64,000 nucleotides of DNA, from assembly GCA_902805475.1 (NCBI GenBank), contig CADCSX010000025.1, positions 744,001 through 808,000 on the forward strand. The letters run 5' to 3'. The notes under the pieces are model-generated. The model saw only the letters and a list, made by a program, of their open reading frames with translations. It searched no databases and was not told the DNA's origin. How positions within the stretch are numbered: the stretch's first letter is position 1; each line of letters opens with the position of its first letter. Positions 23,482-32,750 of the stretch are shown here, in pieces. A program made the position numbers and the translations under genes. Source of the DNA: Entonaema liquescens. Its lineage: Eukaryota > Ascomycota > Sordariomycetes > Xylariales > Xylariaceae.

Positions 23482-26332
23482 ATGAAACCCCAACGAAACC
23501 CCGGTTCGCCCTTGTCACAGCTTACACGGCTCCGTGTTAGCAGTCGTCTAGCGGCAACGAATAGAGGTCTGAGAACGAAGGCATACGGAACTAGAATCCT
23601 TGGTTATTCTTATGCTATTTCTCATGCCAGATCTAGTATTACTGGTAGCACTTATCCTAGTGCCGCCTTGCCGTTATTCCTATTAAGAAGCCAGGTCCCG
23701 CCTGCGCATGGCCTCATTGACGACCTGGCAGTTGAACGGACTTTGATTAAAGACCACGGCAATAACACAAGAAATTACACGAATACTCTCCGGGACAGTA
23801 ATCAGCAGACACATCACGTTCACCCACCCGAACCTAGTTCCTTGTATTCCTTGCCTTCCTTGCCTTCCTTGCATTCCTTGCATTCCGGACTTTTCTCTTG
23901 CACCACTACTGGTAGTGATATCCGAAAAGGGGAACCATCGTCTTCGCCTGCTGCTCCGTACACGTTGTCTTCACCCAGTTCTAGCTCTGGTTCTGTCTCT
24001 GGCTCTGGTTCTGGTACCGTCAGCTGGATCGGACAGTCCCCTATTAGTCCTGCTGTTCCGTATTACCCCATCAGCCCAACATCCAACCGTTGTCTTTTAA
24101 TACTTGCACACCACCCGTCACCGCGACGTCCAATGGCGTTTAGCACTTACAGCACCGCCAGTTCAGATATATCAACGCCTCGCTCATCTTCTCCTTCTTC
24201 TTTCTCGATCGCCTCTGCGCGTTCCTCTCATACTTCCGTCTCTAGTAAACGTCTGTCCTTATCTCTGCAACGGAGGCAGTCTGCGCTTAACCCAATGTCG
24301 TCGGTCGATATCGCTGCAATTGAAGAACAGATGAAAATGGCTGCTCTAGACGGCCTTCGAGGTTACGCACAGAACCACTACGGCGAGGTCCAACAGTACC
24401 GAAGTACAGACTACGTTCCGCAGTCCGCCGCTGGTGGCTACCAGATACTGCGAGAGCCTCTGTGGAACAAAGGTAATTCTTCCGCCGAGTTTTTCTCAAC
24501 AAAACCCAACCACCCTTGCGTTTGCTTTCCTACTAATACCCATGCTTTTCAGGACTCTCTTTTACTCCAGATGAGCGTGTCTCTAAGAACCTCACAGGTC
24601 TACTACCGCACGCAATGGAGAACGTTGAAACTCAAGTTGCCCGGTGCATGAAGGTCATCAACTCCAGGCAGACCAATGTTGACAAGTACCTGTACCTGTC
24701 GCATCTCAAGACTCAAAACTTGGATCTGTTCTACAGAGTGCTTATTGACAATGTTCGCGACTTGATGCCGCTGGTCTACACGCCGACCATCGGTGATGTG
24801 TGTCTGCAGTACTCTACGCTCTACACTCACCCGGAGGCGTTGTACATCTCCATCAAGCAGCGCCGGTCGATCAAGACAATCCTGCGTAACTGGCCTTATC
24901 CGGACCCCGAAATCTGCGTGGTAACGGACGGATCCCGCATTTTGGGGTTGGGGGATCTCGGTATGAATGGTGTGGGGATCTCCGTAAGTTCCCACCATCT
25001 CGCCATCTTGGCTTACATTAGTGCCCGTTGAATCGTGTGGCTGACTCCTGCTCAGATCGGCAAGCTGGCCCTGTACACCGGTGCCGCCGGTATCCACCCC
25101 GGAAAGACACTACCCATTGTCTTAGATACCGGTACCAACAATGAGACTAACCTGAAGGACCCCTTGTACCTTGGTCTCCGAGCCAGACGCCCCTCGCCGG
25201 CCGTCGCTCAGGAGTTCATGGATGAGTTCATGGAGGCTGCCGCTGAGGTTTACCCCAACATGCTTGTCCAGTTTGAAGACTTCGAGACTGAGAAGGCTTT
25301 CAACTACTTGGCCCGCTACCGTAACAAGTACAAGTGCTTCAACGATGACATCCAGGGAACTGGTGCCGTCGTCTTGGCTGGGTAAGTAGTTCCAATATAA
25401 TCGTGGCTTTTCTTCGGTGATTACTTACATGCATTTAGTTACATCGGTGCTGTCAACCTTTCCGGCGTTCCCATCGAGGAGCAGCGTTTAGTGTTCATGG
25501 GTGCTGGTTCGGCCGGTGTTGGTGTCGCGAAGCAGATGGTTGAGTACTACACCCGTCGCGGTCTCTCAGAGCAGGCTGCGAAGGAGAAGTTCTGGCTTGT
25601 CGACACCAAGGGCTTGGTTACCGTGGACCGAGGTGACAAGCTGGCGGAGCACAAGAAGTACTTCGCTCGCTCGGATAACAACGGCCACCAATTCCGCACC
25701 CTCGAGGAAGTAATTGAATACGTGAGGCCGTCTGCCCTCGTGGGTCTTACCGCGACTTTCGGTGTCTTCACCGAGTCTGTCGTTCGTGCCCTCAAGGCTT
25801 CCGTCGACTCTGCCGGCTCTGGAAGGCGACCCATCCTCTTCCCTCTCAGCAACCCTCTCACTAAGGCCGAGTGCACATTCGAACAGGCAGTCCAGTGGAC
25901 AGATGGCACCGTCATCTTCGCATCTGGTTCCCCATTTGCGCCGTTTGCCGTGAAGGCCGGCGACCAGGCTGTGACTTACTGGCCCAACCAGGGTAACAAC
26001 GTCTACGTGTTCCCTGGTCTAGGTCTCGGTGCTATCCTCGCCAAGGCCTCCAAGATCACCGACGAAATGGTCTACACCTCGGCCTCCTCGTTAGCCGAGT
26101 CTTTGAATGCCGAAGAGGTCCACAAGGGCTTGATCTACCCCCACATCGAGCGCGTCAGGGATGCCAGCGTCATCGTCGCCCGAGAGGTGATGAAGGCTGC
26201 CCGCAGGAAGGTGTCAGCACCCTACCCGAAGAGCAGTGGGTCGAGTGGGAAGAATGGGGCGACGTCGCCCTAACGAAATTCATCAAGGAGAGGATCTACG
26301 ACCCCTCAAGTAAGAAACGTGGTTTTGCATGA
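23482..26332 (+). CDS. MAE1: NAD-type malic enzyme, long N-terminal extension; one frame break near the 3' end
   Basis: Oxidative decarboxylation of malate to pyruvate. Exons are 23482-24472, 24553-24983, 25056-25381 and 25439 onward; introns are 80, 72 and 57 nt. The malic signature VYTPTIGDVC, the TDGSRILGLGDLGMNGVGI segment, FNDDIQGTGAVVLAG and the NAD-binding VFMGAGSAGVGVA are all present. The frame as it stands ends at 26273 with an unlike tail. From about 26205 the family-like C-terminus (LPEEQWVEWEEWGDVALTKF...IYDPSS) continues in another frame to TGA at 26330-26332, so one base is missing near cgcaggaa. An alternative start at 24133 gives about 663 aa (yeast Mae1 is 669). The upstream frame, open for 217 codons, begins with an Arg/Ser-rich, acid-free stretch that looks like a mitochondrial presequence. 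Which start is used is uncertain. Confidence 0.93.
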
Positions 26333-27565
26333 CGAGCTACGCATAAGATAAAGATTCATGGTCGGCGTTAACTGGGTATTAACTCTTTTTTTTTTTTCTT
26401 TCCCAATTTCTGGGTCTGGCATAATGATTATTACGCTTCGCTTTTATTGACGAAGGCATTTTTTCTTGGAGATATCCTTGGCTTAAACATGGGCATCGTG
26501 TTGGAGGAATTCTCGGGTCCGTATGGATAGAACATGGGACTTTTCTGTGAAAAAGAAAGGGAGCAAAGAAGACCGCGATCTTAGACTATCGATATATGGG
26601 TCGAATAGATGGACTATATAGATCAAAATGACACTTTCATTCACATAACTATTGCATCTTCCTAACCTTGGAAAATGTGTGCGCTCTAATGAATTTCTAA
26701 GAATACTTGTAGTACAGGTAGCTGACCCCCGTAAACCTCAACCACCTCCCCGGCCCAGTACCTTGTAACCCGTCCTTTCAAAGTAACTCCCTCTATATTG
26801 ATTCCTCCAACAAGATCGAAGTCGTCCAATATTTCTCGCGATTGAACTTAATCCCGGCAGAAAAGACGGGCAGGACCGTCCCTAGGCCAGTGCGGGTGCT
26901 AGGTGTTAGGTACGCCCCCAAAACAGCCGAAAGACCCCAAGCTATCCCGCCATCAAGTCATCACAAACTCAATCATAGCAGCGTGAGAAATGATTCAACT
27001 ATCAACCAATGAACTTTATATACTATTTCAATAGACAGGATTAAGGGGGAAGTGCCTAGGTAAGATGGCCCCCTGAAGTCATATCCTTCGAAAACGTTAC
27101 GTTTATTTAAACATCCCACCTCCCAGCTATACTGTGATGAGGGTTGTGCTGCGATGTGGAACTAGATCCTACCTATAAAAACACATTCGTTACTCCGCGA
27201 GGAATCACAAGGCATAGAAGTTTGGGATAATTATATTATATTAAAAATTCTCGCTATTCTAAAAATCTCATTTTCTATCCTAACCGGTTTCGCTGGTGAC
27301 CTATCCATCCTAGGCGTAGGTATATCATATGATCCAAACCCCAAAGTGGGCTACATAAAGATTCCTCTCCTCGAGAATAAACAAACCGCCAGGTAACAAT
27401 TTGTATGCGGTCGACATGTCTATAACACTTTAGTGTTCGTTGCTCCGTATCCAAATATGCAACGTCTGTTATCCAAACCGATAATCGTAAAAGCCAAGTC
27501 CAAGAAGTATGCTCTCAATCTATTCCCAGTCCCATCCGCGCTCCGGACACCTCCGGGAATCTCGC
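26333..27565. other. Intergenic region between malic enzyme and the orphan Gln-rich gene
   Basis: About 1.2 kb between two facing 3' ends. AT-rich, with a 10-base-scale T run near 26390 and no recognisable gene. Confidence 0.5.
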
Positions 27566-28975
27566 TTATTTGGACGGGTCCTTTCCGTCAGACAAGTATA
27601 GGTCCATGTCGAAAAACTTGTCCCATTCGGGGTCCCATTGCGTATCTTCAATCTTCTGATCAAACTCGGGTGGGTAAACATCAACTTCGACAGGTACCCT
27701 GAAAGCCTCGATGGCCTCGGGAGTGATCGCCGATACCTTTGGTTGTTCTAGCTTGGTCCCTGATTGTTCCGATGGAGCTCCTGATTGTACCGACTGAGCT
27801 CCTGATTGTACCGACTGAGCTTCTGACTGTCCCGGTTGGGCTAATTGTTGTTCCGGTCGAGCTTCTGGTTCCTCTGGTTGGGCTCTTGCTTGTTCTAGCT
27901 GAGCTTTCGGTTGTTCTAGTTGAGCTACTTGTTGTTTTAGTTGAGCTTCTAGTTCGTCCAGTTGGGCTCTTGCCTGTTTAATTTGAGCTTTCAGTTGTTC
28001 AGGCTGAACTTCTGATGGCAACGATTGTGCATCTGACGGTCCCCATTTGAAAACAAAAGGTTCCCCGAATTTCTTAGTTTCCTCTGTTTTGGGAGTCACC
28101 GTTATTCCCCGCTTGCTATTTGGTGTTGTAGTAGTAGTTGTTGTTGTTGCTGTTGGAGTCGGAGTTTCTGTCGGCAGAGGCAGTTGCTGTACTTGAGTCA
28201 CGAACGGAGTGCCCGGTTGGGCGGATGCCATCCGTGCTTGTCTTCGAACCGCAAGGGGGGCCCTTGGTTGCCTTTGGTTACTTAATCGCATACCGGGTTG
28301 GCCATTAGGCCGGCCGAATGGAGGAGGTTGAGAAGGAGGTTGAGCAGGAGGTTGAGCAGGCCGTTGAGCAGACCGTTGAGCAGGCCGTTGTCTAGCCATG
28401 GCCGGTCGATTGCAACTGTGATGAACTGGCTGGTTGTTTGTCGGAGAATTAGGAGCGACAAATACTGGGTTCCCAGGCCAGTTCACTCCAGAAAACTGTT
28501 GCATCAATGAATTCAATGGCCAGTTTTGAGAAGAGCCTGGCATATGGGCTGTCTGATGGGGGTTATAAAGTGTAGGGTTGATTGGATAGGAAACCTGAGG
28601 TGCTGCCATCAAATTCGTTGTCGTCATGGTCGTATGGCTTATGTTTGGGTTGGAGATTGTTTGGTTAAGGCTCTGTGGGTAGGAGGCACTCTGGAGGGGG
28701 ACTCCCTGGGTAAGAGCCTGCGGGTAGGGGGCTCTTTGGGGGAGGGCTTGTTGATTAAGAGCTTGTTGATTGGGTACTTGTTGATTAGGGAGTTGCGGGC
28801 AGATGCCCCCTTGATAGTGAACCCCTGTGTCCATCGCTATTTCGCCGACGTGAGTCTGCGTAGCATAGTTCCCAACTACGGGGGGTGTATGAGTTTGTAG
28901 AGGCTGCCCGAGTATACTTTGTGGATGACTTCCAGACTTATGGTAATACTGTGGTGAACATAAGTGTTGGTCCAT
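27566..28975 (-). CDS. Orphan Gln/Pro/Ala-rich protein with a coiled-coil-like repeat and an acidic tail
   Basis: A single 469-codon frame with ATG at 28975 and TAA at 27566. I do not recognise a family. Residues about 60-110 carry tandem QQ-containing repeats (LPNQQVPNQQALNQQALPQ). A Pro/Gln/Arg stretch (RPAQRSAQRPAQPPAQPP) follows at about 190-220, then a Thr run. Next comes a repeated LEQxKAQLEQARAQ-type segment (about 330-400) that could form a coiled coil. The acidic, aromatic C-terminus (DPEWDKFFDMDLYLSDG) resembles a transcriptional activation tail; that is only a guess. The long open frame and consistent composition argue for a real gene, though a lineage-specific one. A 15-bp minisatellite lies 28 bases upstream of the start codon. 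Confidence 0.65.
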   Translation of the reverse strand: MDQHLCSPQYYHKSGSHPQSILGQPLQTHTPPVVGNYATQTHVGEIAMDTGVHYQGGICPQLPNQQVPNQQALNQQALPQRAPYPQALTQGVPLQSASYPQSLNQTISNPNISHTTMTTTNLMAAPQVSYPINPTLYNPHQTAHMPGSSQNWPLNSLMQQFSGVNWPGNPVFVAPNSPTNNQPVHHSCNRPAMARQRPAQRSAQRPAQPPAQPPSQPPPFGRPNGQPGMRLSNQRQPRAPLAVRRQARMASAQPGTPFVTQVQQLPLPTETPTPTATTTTTTTTPNSKRGITVTPKTEETKKFGEPFVFKWGPSDAQSLPSEVQPEQLKAQIKQARAQLDELEAQLKQQVAQLEQPKAQLEQARAQPEEPEARPEQQLAQPGQSEAQSVQSGAQSVQSGAPSEQSGTKLEQPKVSAITPEAIEAFRVPVEVDVYPPEFDQKIEDTQWDPEWDKFFDMDLYLSDGKDPSK

Positions 28976-31052
28976 TTTGGACGTGTTCCTGGAACTGATC
29001 CTATAGGTGATGCTTGAATAGGTGATGCTTGAATAGGTGATGCTTGAATAGGTGATGCTTGAATAGGTGATGTAGCAATGGAAAGTGCAGTGGAAGTGTA
29101 GTGAAAAAGGTGTGGCAGTGGAATTGTAGGGGAAGTGCAGCCGGGGAGTGTTTATATATGCCTACTTTTACTCGTGAAAGTCAAAGTTGTTGTTTGTTTA
29201 TATCGATGAAACTCAAATACCTTTTACACTCCAGCACAGGCCCTACTCTAGCACTTAGTACTCTGACCGTGCCTCACGCTGCAGATGCGTAAAGGAGCGT
29301 AAACTGTTTCATCTTAAAGTATGCTTAGCCTTATAATAGCATTGTTTATCTCGTTGAGATCTGTTGGATACCTAAGTTACGGTCTAGTCGATATGGCTAC
29401 AGAGAGGCAAGGCCGGCAATGAGGAACTACCTAGGTAGGTATTTAGGATTATAATATTACCCATTACCAATTGTCGAAGTAGACGAGATAAGCTTCTTAT
29501 AGACAATTGCGGAAGGTTTATGAAGTGGAATTATTCCTAAGAAACCTCGTCTCAATGATTTATGTACACTTATGGCTCCTAGCGAATCGTCAATTTTTCG
29601 ATTATTTCCATGGTTTAATATTATTTTACATAGCCTCAAAGTCCGAGGCTGATACGTGAGTGAGCCTAGTGTGCTTATAGTATATGATACTTTAACTAGT
29701 GAATTGTTATTAATCTTATAATTTTAAGTAAGGAATACTAGGCTATCCGGACTAATGTGAAGTATATTGCTTACGGTATCGATATTGTTATTATCCTACA
29801 CTTCCAAATAGCGTTCTCAAGCGCTCTTGAGAGCATAATTAACTTCATACGAGAAACTAAGTTTTGCCTAGTTGAACTATTGATATGCCTTGGTTACTGT
29901 GTTGACAGGTCTGTTATGCTAAATATTGACATGCTCCCATTAATAATATATACTTATGTGTTAGCACTTTATTACGGCGTTCAGACGATATCGGCGTTAT
30001 AGTTGTTCATTAATCGATCTAATTATATCCATAGAGCACTCCTACTTATTTCAAGAGGATGAAGTTCATTCTTAGAGGAAACTAGAACTGGCACGCGGTT
30101 TGTTAGATGAGTTGTTTTCGTAGAGGACTCTCAACTGTAATTTTTACGAATTGGATCCTAAGATCCTTAATGTTAATGGAAAGGATATCTTATCTGCCCA
30201 GATAACAGACGTTGGTGAAGACTATTCACGCATCAACATATACAAGACTTCCTGTCAACAGCTATTATGTATTTGTTGTCTCGGATGTGATGGTAAACGC
30301 TGCTACTGCAAGAATTTGCAACACTGCTGGTTTCTTCAGCATCGAATGGGGTTTTGTATTGGTGTTCATAAGTTCTTCACTTAGATCCAATAGTAAGCTA
30401 CTCCTACTCGTGAATAGCTTGCTACGAATGGAAAATATTACCTTCTGCAAAATATGCACTGACGGTAGATGAGCTGTCGAGCTCCTGATCTCATCAAATT
30501 TCTCCATCAATCATATTGCCATACTACGAAGTTCCCCCCCGTGGCTGCGGGTAGGTGAGAAAGGTAGTCTAGACCCCGGATTTTTAATATCCGCTTAATC
30601 AACATCGCCCCTTTCTTCCACGTCCATTCTACATTAGCCGAGTCCGCCAATATCCATGTCTACGTCCCCTCGCCTGCGCAACCCTGATTTGAGCGCGTCC
30701 TTTTCTGGGGTGCGCGATGCCACGTTTTTCCTTAATTTAGTATCAAGATAATATATGTCTTCTCGTTTGCGTTGCAACGACTCTTTCCCCCTCCCCCATT
30801 TCACCGCCCGCCTAACGTCGACCGAGGTAGCCTGGACTTCGCGAGAGCCAAGACGGTAATATGGGCTACCTGGTTGTACGGCTCTAGAAGATTTTGGCAC
30901 TGAGGGGACCGTAGTTTGAAATATCTCCGGTCCGGCGATTTATTAGGACTCGGATCCCCAAAGCTATAAAGAATAGCGATTGCGCAATTCATCCCTAAGC
31001 TCGGGAATGATAATTGTTCTTCGACTAAGTTAACGTACGGAAGAATAACAGA
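28976..31052. other. 2.1-kb region between the divergent orphan and GH28 genes
   Basis: Contains the 15-bp tandem array next to the orphan start, an ACCTAGGT-type motif at 29428-29441, and otherwise AT-rich DNA. Frames near 29757-30002 and 30151-30472 are below 90 codons and unrecognised. The last few hundred bases are presumably the GH28 promoter. Confidence 0.5.
29003..29072. repeat. Minisatellite, 15-bp unit, 4.7 copies
   Basis: The unit ATAGGTGATGCTTGA repeats four times perfectly (29003-29062) plus a 10-base partial copy. It lies immediately upstream of the orphan gene start at 28975, so it would be in that gene's 5' UTR or core promoter. Read on the minus strand, the unit carries no ATG. 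Confidence 0.95.
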
Positions 31053-32429
31053 ATGATGTTCACATCTCTTATACCTGCTCTGTTGGCATTCGCCAGCGGG
31101 GCCTCCGCGGCCCTCAACGTCACAGGCTCGACATGCACGGTGACGCCTCTACCGACTAGCGGTGGTAAGGAACCAGACGACACGCCGCAGATCCTCGACG
31201 CCTTCAAGCAATGCGGAAAGGATGGCAAGATCATCTTGACAGAGGGTTTATTCCACATCGGAAAGGTGATGGATATCAAGGACCTCAGCAACGTAGATAT
31301 CGAAATCCACGGTACACTTCGATGGTCCTCAGACATTCAGTACTGGCTGCGAAATAGCATTGGCGTAGAGTATGCGCAGCGATCCACGGCCTGGCGCGTT
31401 GGTGGCCAAGATATTAGTATCCGTGGCTTCGGCAAGGCGTTATTCGACGGCCAGGGTCAGCTTTGGTACGATCAGAATCGTGGTGGGAGTAACCAGGCTG
31501 GGCGACCGATTAGTTTTACGCTCTGGCATGCTAAGAATGTTTTTATCGACGGAATTACCTGGAGACAGAGCCAATTCTGGCGTAAGCTAAACCCCACCGA
31601 ATAGTATCCTAGGCTGAAGTATAAGTGAAAGGGGTAAAAGACTGACAAGAAAATTGAAACCAGACACGTTCATCGCATACAGTGAGAATATCACCATGAC
31701 AAACCTGGACATGAACTCGACTAGTAATAGTCAATGGAGTACCGTAAACACCGACGGTACAGATACCTGGAACTCGAAGGACGTCTTCATCAAGAATTGG
31801 ACCGTGACATGCGGCGACGTAAGCATCCCTTCCCCTCCCCTTCTCTCCACCCAAGCTAACGCATCCTACAGGACTGCATCGCAATCAAAGGCAACAGCAC
31901 GAACGTGCAAGTCAGCGACGTGCACTGCTACGAGTCGGGCTGCGCGACAATCGGGTCGCTTGGCAACAACCCGGGGAACGCGCCGGACTTCGTGCAGGAC
32001 GTGAGCTTCGACAACATCACGTGCACGCACAGCTCGAACGCGGCCTGGGTCAAGACGTACAGCGGCAACGGCCGCGTCCGCAACGTCACCTTCTCCAACA
32101 TCCGCGCCGAGAACGTCAACCAGCCCATCTACGTCACCTCCTGCATCTACACCGCCCGCGGCTGCGATCAGAGTCGCCTGCCCATCCAGGACGTCCGCTG
32201 GATCAATGTTACTGGCACTAGTCGCTATAATATCGCCGCTGCTATCCATTGCTCCGCTAGTAACCCGTGCTCCGGGTTTAGCTTTGAGAACGTCGAGATC
32301 ACGCCGCTCGATGGGAAGAGTACCCCTAAGTACCTGTGCAGTAATATCCAGGGCCAGTCTGACAGTGGTATCCCTTGCACGGGGACGTGCCCCGCTGACT
32401 GGCCGCAGCAGTTGAACGGAAACCGCTAG
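31053..32429 (+). CDS. Secreted glycoside hydrolase family 28 (exo-polygalacturonase / exo-rhamnogalacturonan hydrolase type)
   Basis: Exons 31053-31581, 31664-31818 and 31872-32429 (introns 82 and 53 nt) give 413 aa. A signal peptide is clear (MMFTSLIPALLAFASGASA, cleavage before ALN). The GH28 parallel beta-helix carries VNTDGTDTWNSKDV and TCGDDCIAIKGNSTNV, supplying the NTD and DD catalytic aspartates. The usual GHG is replaced by ESGCATIGSLG and the RIK motif by WVKTYSG. The altered GHG and the xKT motif are typical of exo-acting members (pgxC/rgx clade), so attack on homogalacturonan or rhamnogalacturonan ends is likely; the exact substrate is inferred. Several N-glycosylation sites (NVT, NIT, NST) fit secretion. 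It converges on the Cys-rich gene 321 bases away. Confidence 0.9.
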
Positions 32430-32750
32430 GGTGAGAGGAGAGGAGATAGATATATGGAGAAGTTAGGTTGATGGGACTCCCGTGTAGGAGGATAGGTATT
32501 GTTACAAGGGACCCAAGACTACTCGCGTGTATAGGTATCAAATCAAAAAGCCGTATCTAAGAAAATCGCTGTAACCATATCTCATTACTCGTCACTATGC
32601 ATCTAATTTCATTCATCTTCATCACACATAAACAGCGTGGTCTCATAACCCTGCCATACCATGACCCCCCTAACCTAACCTACCCTACCCTACCCTCACT
32701 CCTCCTTTTCTATCTATATGACTTTGCCCCATCTATCCATTATAATGACA
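32430..32750. other. Short convergent spacer with a CCTAACC/CCTAC-type run
   Basis: 321 bases between the facing 3' ends of the GH28 gene and the 902-aa gene. It includes a C/T/A run at about 32667-32700 built from CCTAA and CCCTA units, which looks telomere-like but is degenerate and short. No gene. Confidence 0.55.

Noticed and set aside
32667..32700. Telomere-like CCTAA/CCCTA run
   Set aside because: Only about six degenerate 5- to 6-base units, lying between two ordinary genes. No array of true TTAGGG/CCCTAA repeats is present.
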